A stretch of 64,000 bases of DNA from Pseudolabrys taiwanensis (GTDB taxonomy: Bacteria > Pseudomonadota > Alphaproteobacteria > Rhizobiales > Xanthobacteraceae): the NCBI RefSeq assembly GCF_003367395.1, contig NZ_CP031417.1:2170001-2234000 (forward strand), given 5' to 3'. The notes under the pieces were generated by a model. The model saw only the letters and a program-made list of their open reading frames with translations. It had not been told where the DNA came from and made no database searches. Both the position numbers and the translations under genes were made by a program. Positions 1 through 8,285 of the stretch are shown in pieces; position 1 is the first letter of the stretch; each line of letters opens with the position of its first letter.

Positions 1-639
1 GCGATGGCCCTCATGCAGCGCCATGTATTTGACCGACTCCGGCAGGCCGACGATCGCCGCGAGGGCGAGCACGATCGGCATGATGCCGCCGATCTGGAAG
101 ATGATCTGCCAGCCGTGTTGCGGCACGAGCGAGGCCGTGACGAAGCCGGGTATGGCGCCGCCGAGCGGCACGAAGCCGACGGCGATAATGGCGAGCGTCG
201 CGCGCAGGCGGCGTGGCGCGCTTTCGGCATTGATGGCGACGACGTTGGGGATGACGCCGCCGATGCCGAAGCCCGCCAACAGCCGCAACCAGAACATCTG
301 CTCGAGGTTGGTCGACCACGCCGCTGCGAGTGTGAAGACGCCGAACACGAGATTGGCGGCGATGAGCGCGATCTTGCGGCCGTAGCGATCGCCGATGAAG
401 CCGAACAGAGCCGAGCCGAAGAGGATGCCGACAAGGCTTGCGATCAGCACCGGCCCAAGCGCCTTGGGCGACACGCCCCATTCCCGCACCAGATGCGGCG
501 CCGCGAAGGCGATGGCCGCGATATCGTAGCCATCGATCAGCACAAGTAAGAGCGACCAAATGATAAGGGTGATCTGGAACGAGCCCAGGCCGCGCTCGTC
601 GAGCAGGCGCGATACCGGGACGACCGTTTGATCAGTCAT
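1..639 (-). CDS. MFS transporter, aromatic acid:H+ symporter (AAHS) type, C-terminus beyond window
   Basis: Reading the minus strand from the ATG at 639 gives 213 codons open to the window edge, so only the N-terminal half is present. A good Shine-Dalgarno (GGGAGG) lies just upstream of the start. After a short cytosolic N-terminus come about six hydrophobic helices; the first carries DGYDIAAIAFAAP, typical of the PcaK/BenK/MhpT family, and the loop between helices 2 and 3 carries the MFS signature GDRYGRK. The family imports aromatic or small organic acids with protons across the inner membrane. It is divergent from the peptide-type ABC operon. The exact substrate cannot be told from this half. 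Confidence 0.85.
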   Translation of the reverse strand, partial: MTDQTVVPVSRLLDERGLGSFQITLIIWSLLLVLIDGYDIAAIAFAAPHLVREWGVSPKALGPVLIASLVGILFGSALFGFIGDRYGRKIALIAANLVFGVFTLAAAWSTNLEQMFWLRLLAGFGIGGVIPNVVAINAESAPRRLRATLAIIAVGFVPLGGAIPGFVTASLVPQHGWQIIFQIGGIMPIVLALAAIVGLPESVKYMALHEGHR

Positions 640-1071
640 CGTCAACCTCCCGATGCGGCCGTTTTTGTTGCTTGGAATGCGGCCGTCACGCACAGCCTAA
701 CTGACCGAATTCTCGATTAAAATGGCGCGATAGCGGCATGCACAGCGTCACGCGGGAGCGGGCAAGGCCCCAGGCTCGCCCACGCCCCCGCGCATGGCCA
801 AGCAACTTGAGCGCTGTATTTTTTGCGGCGGCCATACAGGCCGGTCTGCGCCGTGACGGGCCTCATAGCGCGACAAGCAACGCACAGTGCGCGTGCTTAT
901 TTTTTGTGCATTTATTTTTAACTGTATGCAATGCGACGCGACTGCGCTGGCCGGGTCTTAGCCGCAACGACGAATTCTATCGCACCGCCAGCATGATAGA
1001 CGACGCTTTCCCCGCGGCCGCAATTGGCACGGCCTTTGCGGAGAGACCCTGTCCATCTCGGAGGGTCCCTT
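640..1071. promoter_or_regulatory. Divergent intergenic region between MFS carrier and ABC operon
   Basis: About 430 bases hold no convincing gene; open frames here have arginine-rich, non-protein-like translations. The stretch at 898-925 is the only AT-rich part (TTATTTTTTGTGCATTT) and is the likely promoter zone for the operon starting at 1072. Weak dyads are CGCAC-A-GTGCG at 881-891 and TGCAT/ATGCA at 907-911 and 926-930; the GntR protein encoded at 6648 could bind here, which is inference. Confidence 0.4.
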
Positions 1072-2691
1072 ATGAAGCGTCGTGATTTTTTGCAATCGGC
1101 GGGCGCCGTGGCGGCCGCATCGGCCGTCTCCGCCCCGGCCGTTTTCTCTCCTGCCAAAGCTCAATCGCGCAAGGAGACGCTGCTGCTGGTCAGCGAGAAC
1201 GGGCCCAACAACCTCGACATCCATGGCGTCGGCACCAACCGTCCGGGCTATGAGGTGTCATGGAACTGCTATGACCGCCTGATTGTCAACGACAAGAAGA
1301 AGCTGGCGGACGGCACCCTCTCTTACGACCGCGACAAGTTCAAGCTCGAGCTCGCCGACGACATGGTCACCGGCGACATGAACGTCACCTTCAAGCTGAA
1401 GAAGAATGCCAAGTTTCACGACGGCACGCCGATCACGGCCAAGGACGTGAAATGGTCGTTCGACCGCGCGGTCGGCGCCGGCGGCTTCCCGACCGTGCAG
1501 ATGAAAGCCGGGTCGATGGTCAAGCCCGAGCAGTTCGTCGCGGTCGACGACTACACATTCCGCGTCGACTTCCTGAACAAAGACCGGCTGACGATCCCCG
1601 ACATCGCCACCATTGTGCCGAGCATCTACAATTCCGGGCTGCTCAAGAAGCATGCGACCGAGAAAGATCCCTGGGCGCTCGAATACACCAAGAACAACAC
1701 CGCCGGCGGCGGCGCCTTCAAGGTGACAAGTTGGAAGCCCGGCACGGAGGTTATCTACGAGCGCAACGACGCCTGGGTCAGCGGTCCGTTGCCGTCGCTC
1801 AAGAAGATCATCTGGCGCATCGTTCCCTCCTCGGGCAACCGCCGCGCACTGATGGAACGCGGCGACGCCGACATCTCCTTCGATTTGCCGAGCAAAGACA
1901 CGGCGGAGATGAAGAAGGAAGGCAAACTCGCGATCATCGCCAACCCGATCACCAACGGGATGTATTCGGTCGAACTGAACGTCAAGAATCCGCCGTTCAA
2001 TAACGAGAAAGTCCGCCAGGCCGTCGCTTACGCGCTGCCCTATCAGAAGATCATGGACGCGGCCATGTTCGGCCTCGCTATTCCGCTGTTCGGCGGCGCC
2101 TCGAACACCGTCACCAATACCGACTGGCCGGCCAAGACCGGCTACACCACCGACATCGCCAAGGCCAAGGCTCTGATGGCGGAAGCGGGAGCCGCCAACG
2201 GCTTCGAGACCACGCTCTCCTTCGACCTCGGCACCGCCGATATCTGCGAACCGATCGCCGTGCTGGTGCAGGAAAGCCTCGCCCAGATCGGCATCAAGAC
2301 CACCATCAACAAGGTGCCGGGCTCGAACTGGCGCAGTGAGATGGCGAAGAAGTCGATGCCGCTGATGATCAACTTCTTCTCCGGCTGGCTGGATTATCCA
2401 GAGTACTTCTTTTTCTGGTGCTACTCCGGACAGAACGCGATCTTCAACACGCCGAGCTACCAGGACAAGGAGATGGACGCCTTCATCGACGGCGCCCGCG
2501 CTGCGGCGGCGACCGGCGACAAGGCAAAGTACGAGAAGGACGTCATCGGCTTCATCTCCAAAGCCTACAACGACGTGCCGCGCGTTCCGCTGTTCCAGCC
2601 GATGCTCAACCTCGCCACGCAGAAGAACATCTCGGGCTACTGCTATTGGTTCCACCGGCAGGTCGATTACCGCTCTCTGGTGAAGGCCTGA
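1072..2691 (+). CDS. ABC transporter substrate-binding protein, peptide/nickel type (SBP family 5)
   Basis: A 539-residue periplasmic binding protein of the DppA/OppA class. I chose the ATG at 1072, preceded by GGAGGG, over an in-frame ATG 48 bases upstream because the translation then starts MKRRDFLQSAG, a twin-arginine signal (RRDFLQ) followed by a hydrophobic stretch and a cleavage region near PAKAQS. The mature part has the family-5 hallmarks, including the FHDGTPITAKDVKWSFDRA segment near residues 117-135. It should capture a peptide or other oligomeric solute and feed the permeases encoded just downstream. First gene of a five-gene plus-strand operon. Family-5 proteins also bind opines, glycosides and metal chelates, so the substrate is open. 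Confidence 0.9.
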   Translation: MKRRDFLQSAGAVAAASAVSAPAVFSPAKAQSRKETLLLVSENGPNNLDIHGVGTNRPGYEVSWNCYDRLIVNDKKKLADGTLSYDRDKFKLELADDMVTGDMNVTFKLKKNAKFHDGTPITAKDVKWSFDRAVGAGGFPTVQMKAGSMVKPEQFVAVDDYTFRVDFLNKDRLTIPDIATIVPSIYNSGLLKKHATEKDPWALEYTKNNTAGGGAFKVTSWKPGTEVIYERNDAWVSGPLPSLKKIIWRIVPSSGNRRALMERGDADISFDLPSKDTAEMKKEGKLAIIANPITNGMYSVELNVKNPPFNNEKVRQAVAYALPYQKIMDAAMFGLAIPLFGGASNTVTNTDWPAKTGYTTDIAKAKALMAEAGAANGFETTLSFDLGTADICEPIAVLVQESLAQIGIKTTINKVPGSNWRSEMAKKSMPLMINFFSGWLDYPEYFFFWCYSGQNAIFNTPSYQDKEMDAFIDGARAAAATGDKAKYEKDVIGFISKAYNDVPRVPLFQPMLNLATQKNISGYCYWFHRQVDYRSLVKA

Positions 2692-2767
2692 TGCGACATC
2701 CGTCCGCGGGTGCGCCGCGTCGGCGCCGTGCCCGCGGACGATCGCGACGACAAAGGGATAGACAGGG

Positions 2768-3781
2768 ATGATCACAACCATCGCCAAGCGGCTTGTGACC
2801 GTAGTCCCGACGCTCATCGGTGTGGTGATCGTCACCTTCCTTCTCACACGCGTCCTGCCGGGCGATCCCGCCGTCTACTTCGCGGGTCCCGCGGCGACGC
2901 CGGACTCGATCGCCGAGGTGCGCAAATCGCTCGGTCTCGACCGGCCGCTGCCCGAGCAGTTCGGCCGCTATATCAGCGATCTCGCCCACGGCAATCTCGG
3001 CAACTCGCTGTCAACCGGCCAGCCGGTCGTTGCCGAAATCAGAAGCCGCCTGCCCGCTTCGGCCGAGCTGACTTTGTTCGGCCTGATCCTGTCGCTCGTC
3101 ATCGCCGTGCCGCTCGGCATCCTCGCCGCGATCAAGCAAGGCTCCTGGATCGATCACACATGTCGCGTGGTCGCCACCGCCGGCGTGTCGCTGCCGGTTT
3201 TCTTCACCGGCCTACTGCTCGTCTATGTCTTCTATTTTCGCCTCGGCTGGTCGCCGGCGCCGATCGGACGGCTCGACGCCTTCGCCAGCGCGCCACCGAC
3301 GATCACAGGCTTTTATGTCATCGACAGCCTCGTCACCGGCGACTTTGAGACCTTCCGCGCCGCGTTCGGCCAGTTGTTGCTGCCTGGGGCGACGCTCGCC
3401 ATCTTCTCGCTGGCGCCGATCGCGCGCATGACGCGTGCATCGATGCTCGCCGTGCTCGCTTCCGACTTCGTACGCACCGCACGCGCCTCCGGCCTCGCCA
3501 ACAGCACCGTCATCCTCACTTATGCCTTCCGCAACGCCATGCTGCCGGTCATCACCACGCTCGGCATGGTGTTCTCGTTCCTGCTCGGCGCCAATGTGCT
3601 GGTCGAGAAGGTGTTCGCCTGGCCGGGTATCGGCTCCTATGCGGTCGAGGCGCTGATCGCCTCGGACTTCGCGCCGGTCCAAGGCTTCGTGCTGGCGATG
3701 GCGATCCTCTATGTGGCGCTGAATCTCGTCATCGACATTCTCTACGGTCTGATCGACCCGCGCGTGAGGCTGGAAGGATGA
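2768..3781 (+). CDS. ABC transporter permease, DppB/OppB type
   Basis: A 337-residue inner-membrane permease with an N-terminal helix (TIAKRLVTVVPTLIGVVIV), the LGLDRPLPEQFGRY periplasmic segment typical of DppB proteins, and about five further helices in the BPD_transp_1 domain. The EAA-type loop that contacts the ATPase is around DFVRTARASGLANSTV (about residues 234-249). Start ATG at 2768 follows AAAGGGATAGACAGGG. It overlaps the next permease by four bases (ATGA). Forms the heteromeric channel with its neighbour. Confidence 0.92.
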   Translation: MITTIAKRLVTVVPTLIGVVIVTFLLTRVLPGDPAVYFAGPAATPDSIAEVRKSLGLDRPLPEQFGRYISDLAHGNLGNSLSTGQPVVAEIRSRLPASAELTLFGLILSLVIAVPLGILAAIKQGSWIDHTCRVVATAGVSLPVFFTGLLLVYVFYFRLGWSPAPIGRLDAFASAPPTITGFYVIDSLVTGDFETFRAAFGQLLLPGATLAIFSLAPIARMTRASMLAVLASDFVRTARASGLANSTVILTYAFRNAMLPVITTLGMVFSFLLGANVLVEKVFAWPGIGSYAVEALIASDFAPVQGFVLAMAILYVALNLVIDILYGLIDPRVRLEG

Positions 3782-4671
3782 CCGACACCACCGTCCCGCT
3801 CGGCACGCCCGCGGCGAAAGCGCCGAGTAACTCACTTTTGCGCCATGCCCGTTACGTGATGGCGGACAATCCGGTCACCGGCTTCGCCTTCGCGCTGTTT
3901 CTTTTCATCGCGCTCTGCGCCGTCTTCGGCCCGTATGTGGCGCCCTACGACCCGCTGGCGAGCGACACCACGGCGACATTGCAGCCGCCTTCGCTCGCCC
4001 ACTGGTTCGGCACCGATCTGCTCGGCCGTGATATCTTCAGCCGCGTGCTGGTCGCCACACGGCTCGACTTCATCATCGCCCTGAGTTCGGTGGCCCTGGT
4101 CTTCGTCCTGGGCGGAATCGCGGGCGTCGCCGCCGGATTCTTCGGTAGCTGGACCGATCGCATCATCGGCCGCATCTCCGACACCATCATGGCCTTCCCG
4201 CTGTTCGTGCTCGCCATGGGTATTGTCGCCGCGCTCGGCAATACCGTCACCAACATCGTCATCGCCACCGCCATCATCAACTTTCCGCTCTATGTGCGCG
4301 TCGCGCGCGCCGAAGCGAACGTGCGGCGCGACGCCGGCTTCGTGCAGGCCGCGCGCCTGTCGGGCAACGGCGAGTTTCGCATCCTCCTGATGCATATCCT
4401 GCCGAACATTATGCCGATCATGATGGTGCAGGTCTCGCTCACCATGGGCTACGCCATCCTCAATGCTGCCGGCCTGTCCTTCATCGGCCTCGGCGTGCGC
4501 CCGCCGACGCCGGAATGGGGCATCATGGTGGCCGAAGGTGCCGCCAACATCATCTCCGGCGAATGGTGGGTGGCGCTGTTCCCCGGCCTCGCGCTGATGC
4601 TGGCGGTGTTCTGCTTCAACCTGCTCGGCGATGGCCTGCGCGATCTCGTCGACCCGCAACGGCGCACGTGA
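3778..4671 (+). CDS. ABC transporter permease, DppC/OppC type
   Basis: A 297-residue permease whose ATG overlaps the stop of the DppB-type gene, implying coupled translation. It has the N-terminal OppC_N helix, the periplasmic HWFGTDLLGRDIFSRVL segment (about residues 77-93) diagnostic of the DppC/OppC family, and an EAA loop around DAGFVQAARLSGNGEF. The C-terminus ends LGDGLRDLVDPQ, the usual family ending. It pairs with the upstream permease. Confidence 0.92.
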   Translation: MTDTTVPLGTPAAKAPSNSLLRHARYVMADNPVTGFAFALFLFIALCAVFGPYVAPYDPLASDTTATLQPPSLAHWFGTDLLGRDIFSRVLVATRLDFIIALSSVALVFVLGGIAGVAAGFFGSWTDRIIGRISDTIMAFPLFVLAMGIVAALGNTVTNIVIATAIINFPLYVRVARAEANVRRDAGFVQAARLSGNGEFRILLMHILPNIMPIMMVQVSLTMGYAILNAAGLSFIGLGVRPPTPEWGIMVAEGAANIISGEWWVALFPGLALMLAVFCFNLLGDGLRDLVDPQRRT

Positions 4672-4706
4672 GGCAACGATGTTACGGACGGTGCCGCTTG
4701 CTCCGC

Positions 4707-4831
4707 TTCACCTCTCCCATAGGGAGAGGTCGGCGCACGAAGTGCGCCGGGTGAGGGGTTATGGCCTATCGATAGATCGTTACCCCCTCACCCCAACCCT
4801 CTCCCCAACGGGGAGAGGGAGCCCGCCGTGC
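4707..4831. repeat. Inverted pair of REP-like palindromic elements inside the ABC operon
   Basis: Two related palindromic units face each other. The left unit has CCTCTCCC paired with GGGAGAGG and then GGCGCAC paired with GTGCGCC; the right unit has CCCTCTCCCC paired with GGGGAGAGGG. Their inner flanks, GGGTGAGGGGTTA (4750-4760 region) and TACCCCCTCACCC (4781-4793), are inverted copies with one mismatch. A perfect 10-base palindrome CTATCGATAG (4766-4775) sits between them. This resembles the CTCACCC/CTCTCCCC repeats common in Hyphomicrobiales genomes. It lies in the 200-base gap between permease and ATPase genes and may shape mRNA stability. Confidence 0.7.
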
Positions 4832-4876
4832 CGGCTGCATTCGCATCCGACCGAACAAGCGAAGTGAGTGGCGACC

Positions 4877-6619
4877 ATGGACGCGCAGACCTACCCCGAA
4901 GCCGACCTGACCACCGATCCCAAGCTGCCGCTGCTCGACGTGCGCGACCTCACCGTCGAATTCGCCACGCGGCGCGGCACCGTGCGCGCCGTGCAGCATG
5001 TCGACATCTCCGTCGCCAAAGGCGAGACGCTCGGCATCGTCGGCGAGTCCGGCTCAGGCAAATCGGTGACTTCCTACGCCGTCATGCGCATCCTCGATCG
5101 CGCCGGCAAGATCGCCGACGGGAGCGTCATGTTCTCCGGCCTCGATTTGCGCACCGCCTCCGAAGGCGACATGCGCGATCTGCGCGGCCGCGAGATGTCG
5201 ATGATTTTCCAGAATCCGCGCGCGGCCCTCAACCCAATCCGCAAGATCGGCAAGCAGATCGAAGACGTGCTGCTGCAGCACGCGCAGGTCGGCAACGAGA
5301 CCGCCGCTGACAAGGCGATCGAGGCGCTGGAGCAAGTGCGTATCGCCCGGCCGCGCGAGCGCTATCACGCCTATCCGTTCGAACTCTCAGGCGGCATGTG
5401 CCAGCGTGTGGTGATCGCCCTCGCGCTTGCCTGCCGGCCGCAACTGCTCATCGCCGACGAGCCGACCACCGGCCTCGACGTCACCACGCAGAAGGCGGTG
5501 ATGGACCTGGTGATGGAGCTGACGCGCGCGCGGGGAATGTCCACCATCCTCATCACCCACGACCTCGGCCTTGCCGCCGCCTATTGCGACAAGGTGGTGG
5601 TGATGGAGAAAGGCAAGGTGGTCGAGACCGCCGCCTCTGCGACGATCTTCAAGCAGCCGGCGCACGATTATACGCGCAAGCTGATGCGCGCGACGCCGCG
5701 TCCCGGCGTGAGCCTGCGCGGCCTGTTACCGGAGGGCGAGAGCGCGCGGCCGGCAGCTGCCGCCCTCGGTACGCCGGTCAACGCCGATGCGAAACCATTG
5801 CTCGTCGTCGAGAAGCTGGTGAAGGAATATCCGCGCAAGGGCGGCCCCTCGGCCTTCTCCAAGTTGTTCGGGCCGAAGCCCACGCCGCAGCCCGAATCGT
5901 TCAAGGCTGTCGACGGCATCAGCTTCACCATCGGCCGTGGCGAGAGCGTCGGCTTGGTCGGCGAGTCCGGCTGCGGCAAGTCGACGACGTCGATGATGCT
6001 GATGCGGCTCATCGACAAGACCTCGGGCCTGATCCAGTTCGACGGGGAGGACATTGGCGAAATCCCCGCGCGGCAATTCGCCAAGCTGCCGCTGCGCAAG
6101 CGCATTCAAATGGTGTTTCAGGACCCGACGGACAGTCTCAACCCCCGCTTCACCGCGGCACGCGCCATCGCCGATCCGATCCTCCGGCTGGGTAACCTCA
6201 CCGGCCGCGGCGCGGTGCGGGCCCGGTGCGAGGAACTGGCCGAACAGGTTGGGCTGCCGCTCGACCTTCTCGACCGGTTCCCGCATCAGCTTTCCGGCGG
6301 CCAGAAGGCGCGCGTTGGCATCGCTCGCGCCATCGCGCTCAAGCCCGATCTCGTGATCCTCGACGAACCGACTGCGGCACTGGACGTCTCCGTCCAGGCC
6401 GTCGTGCTTAACCTCTTGCAAGATCTGAAAGATTCGTTAGGCATGAGCTATCTTTTCGTGTCCCATGATCTCAACGTGGTGCGACTCCTCTGCGATCGTG
6501 TCATTGTTATGCGGGGCGGACAGATCGTCGAACAGGGCCCGACGGAGCGAGTCCTGGTGGCCCCGGAAGCGGACTATACCCGCGACCTGCTGACGGCGAT
6601 CCCACACCCGCCGGTGTGA
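4877..6619 (+). CDS. ABC transporter ATP-binding protein, fused DppD-DppF double ATPase
   Basis: About 580 residues with two complete ABC ATPase domains in tandem, so one polypeptide replaces the usual DppD and DppF. Domain 1 has Walker A GESGSGKS (about residues 56-63) and a signature reading LSGGMCQRV; domain 2 has Walker A GESGCGKS and signature LSGGQKARV. Both have Walker B followed by DEPT. A linker of roughly 50 residues joins them. The ATG at 4877 is chosen; an in-frame GTG at 4868 is possible and neither has a strong ribosome site. It energises the permeases upstream. Fused double ATPases are known in GsiA-type systems. Confidence 0.9.
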   Translation: MDAQTYPEADLTTDPKLPLLDVRDLTVEFATRRGTVRAVQHVDISVAKGETLGIVGESGSGKSVTSYAVMRILDRAGKIADGSVMFSGLDLRTASEGDMRDLRGREMSMIFQNPRAALNPIRKIGKQIEDVLLQHAQVGNETAADKAIEALEQVRIARPRERYHAYPFELSGGMCQRVVIALALACRPQLLIADEPTTGLDVTTQKAVMDLVMELTRARGMSTILITHDLGLAAAYCDKVVVMEKGKVVETAASATIFKQPAHDYTRKLMRATPRPGVSLRGLLPEGESARPAAAALGTPVNADAKPLLVVEKLVKEYPRKGGPSAFSKLFGPKPTPQPESFKAVDGISFTIGRGESVGLVGESGCGKSTTSMMLMRLIDKTSGLIQFDGEDIGEIPARQFAKLPLRKRIQMVFQDPTDSLNPRFTAARAIADPILRLGNLTGRGAVRARCEELAEQVGLPLDLLDRFPHQLSGGQKARVGIARAIALKPDLVILDEPTAALDVSVQAVVLNLLQDLKDSLGMSYLFVSHDLNVVRLLCDRVIVMRGGQIVEQGPTERVLVAPEADYTRDLLTAIPHPPV

Positions 6620-6647
6620 CCCGCCGTTGCCGGAGGCAATATCTCGC

Positions 6648-7334
6648 ATGAGCATGCCCGTATCCGCGGCCCAAAGCCGCGCCGAAACCTTGCCGCGCAA
6701 AACGCGGTCGGAAGAATTGCGGCTCCAGCTTGCCGACGAGATCGTGAATGGCAGCATCCTGCCCGGCACGCCGCTGGATGAAATCACCATTGCCCGCCGG
6801 TTCGGCGTGTCGCGCACGCCTGTCCGCGAGGCCATCCGGCTCCTCTCGGCGAGCGGCCTGGTCGAAGTCCGCCCGCATCGCGCCGCTTTGGTCGCGCAGC
6901 CGAGCGAAGACCAACTCGCCGGCATGTTCGAAACCATGGCCGAACTAGAAGCCCTCTGCGCGGGCTTTGCCGCCGAGCGCATGACGATTGGCGAACGGCG
7001 GGCGCTGGAGGACATCCACGAGCGGCTGCGCGTCTTGATCCAGGCCGGCGATCCACAGCGCTATCACGAGCTCAACGAGATATTTCACACGACGATCTAC
7101 AACGGCAGCCATAACAGCTACCTGATGGAAACAACGGTGATGACGCGGGCGCGCGTGCAGCCGTTCCGTCGCGCGCAGTTCCGCAATCTAGGCCGCCTCG
7201 CGCAATCGCATGTCGAGCACGACCGCGTCGTCGAAGCGATCCTGCGCGGCGAGCGCCTCAACGCCGCCAACGCCATGCGGGCGCATATCGTCATCGTGCG
7301 CGACGCGTATAGCGATTATTCGGAGTCGATTTGA
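6648..7334 (+). CDS. GntR-family transcriptional regulator, FCD (FadR) subfamily
   Basis: A 228-residue DNA-binding protein. The N-terminal winged helix is seen in ADEIVNGSILPG...RFGVSRTPVREAIRLLSASG (about residues 28-70), the GntR signature, followed by an all-helical FCD ligand domain with a metal-site type HELNEIFHTTIY stretch. The ATG at 6648 has GGAGG 11 bases upstream; a TTG at 6627 and an ATG at 6654 are alternatives. It follows the ATPase gene closely and is probably co-transcribed, so it likely regulates the transporter operon, binding a small organic acid. The ligand is unknown. Confidence 0.88.
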   Translation: MSMPVSAAQSRAETLPRKTRSEELRLQLADEIVNGSILPGTPLDEITIARRFGVSRTPVREAIRLLSASGLVEVRPHRAALVAQPSEDQLAGMFETMAELEALCAGFAAERMTIGERRALEDIHERLRVLIQAGDPQRYHELNEIFHTTIYNGSHNSYLMETTVMTRARVQPFRRAQFRNLGRLAQSHVEHDRVVEAILRGERLNAANAMRAHIVIVRDAYSDYSESI

Positions 7335-7346
7335 GAGACTGCCGTC

Positions 7347-7423
7347 ATCGTCCGCGAAAGCGGACGATCCAGTAACCACCACCCTCCCCATCATGTACTT
7401 GATGCCCCGCTTGCGCGGGGCAT
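7347..7423. terminator. Twin palindromes between convergent genes (REP-like, likely bidirectional terminator)
   Basis: Two perfect hairpins in about 80 bases: ATCGTCCGC-GAAA-GCGGACGAT (7347-7368) and ATGCCCCGC-TTGC-GCGGGGCAT (7402-7423). The GNRA loop, the 9-base stems and the flanking TCATC/CCAGTA context look like a dispersed alphaproteobacterial palindromic repeat. Location between the convergent GntR and crotonase genes fits a transcription-end role. Confidence 0.65.
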
Positions 7424-7437
7424 GACAGCAAGAAGAT

Positions 7438-8262
7438 TCACGCCCCCTTCCACTGCGGCGGACGCTTGTTGAGAAACGCGTCCATGCCCTCGCGGAAGTC
7501 CTGGCTCATATAGCAGCTCAGGATCAGGTCCTCGCCCTCCTCGCGCGACAGCCGCCGCGTGAGGCGCGCCAACGCCTGTTTGGTCGCGGCCAAGGTGAGC
7601 GGCGCATGGCCGGCGATCAATGTCGCGAGTTCATTCGCGCGGTGTTGGAGCGCGGCGTGATCCTCGACAACCTCATTGAGCAGCCCAACGGCAGCCGCCT
7701 CCTCGGCACCGACCAGACGCGCGGTGAAGATCAGGTCCTTCACCCGCGCCGGCCCGACCAGCGCGGCGAAGCGGCTCAAGTTGGACATCGACAGGCAATT
7801 GCCCAGCGTGCGCGCGATGGGAAAGCCGATCCGCGTGGTCTTGGTGCCGATGCGCATGTCGCAACAGGCGGCGATACCAGCGCCGCCGCCGGTGCAGGCG
7901 CCGGAGATGGCGGCGATGGTCGGCACGCGACACTGCTCCATCGTCGTGAGAACGCGGTCAATCCGGCCTTCATACTCCAACGCGTCCTGCGGGGTTTTGA
8001 AGGCACGAAACTGATTGATGTCGGTGCCCGAGGCGAAGGCCTTGTCGCCGGCGCCTTGAAAGACGATGACCTTGATGGAGCGATCCTCGTTGGCCTTCTC
8101 GCAAATCGCCGCGAGACGCTCGTACATCGCGAAGGTGAAAGCATTACGTGCCTGCGGCCGGTTGAACGTTGCCCAGCCAATGCCGTTCCTCACCTCGAAC
8201 AGGAGGTCTTCGTTTGCTGTCGTTTGATCCATGGTGCCCTGGCTCATGTGAACGCCAGACAT
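7438..8262 (-). CDS. Crotonase-fold protein (enoyl-CoA hydratase/isomerase family) lacking both usual catalytic Glu
   Basis: About 274 residues of the crotonase superfamily: oxyanion-hole segment AFASGTDINQF and GACTGGGAGIAACCDMRIG, then the C-terminal helices with FREGMDAFLNKRPPQW. In classical enoyl-CoA hydratase the two catalytic glutamates fall in GGGxE and in PEV; here those places read GGGAG and FPI, so ordinary hydratase chemistry is doubtful and a decarboxylase, hydrolase or isomerase role is more likely. Start is uncertain: ATG codons at 8262, 8247 and 8232, or a TTG at 8289 overlapping the upstream stop; family alignment favours a late start. Last gene of the long minus-strand operon. 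Confidence 0.82.
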   Translation of the reverse strand: MSGVHMSQGTMDQTTANEDLLFEVRNGIGWATFNRPQARNAFTFAMYERLAAICEKANEDRSIKVIVFQGAGDKAFASGTDINQFRAFKTPQDALEYEGRIDRVLTTMEQCRVPTIAAISGACTGGGAGIAACCDMRIGTKTTRIGFPIARTLGNCLSMSNLSRFAALVGPARVKDLIFTARLVGAEEAAAVGLLNEVVEDHAALQHRANELATLIAGHAPLTLAATKQALARLTRRLSREEGEDLILSCYMSQDFREGMDAFLNKRPPQWKGA

Positions 8263-8285
8263 TGTGAGACCGGCAGCGCCGATAC

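Noticed and set aside
11..559. Arginine-rich 182-codon open frame on the minus strand
   Set aside because: It is a shifted frame of the truncated MFS gene, whose correct frame starts at 639 and has real membrane helices and the GDRYGRK motif.
738..1085. 115-codon plus-strand frame before the ABC receptor
   Set aside because: No ribosome site, no domain, overlaps the true start at 1072.
1258..2847. 529-codon minus-strand frame
   Set aside because: Antisense shadow of the receptor gene; composition rich in Arg, Gly, Asp and His, as produced by high-GC codon bias.
4707..4831. CRISPR array
   Set aside because: Only two inverted palindromic units, no regular spacing and no cas genes.
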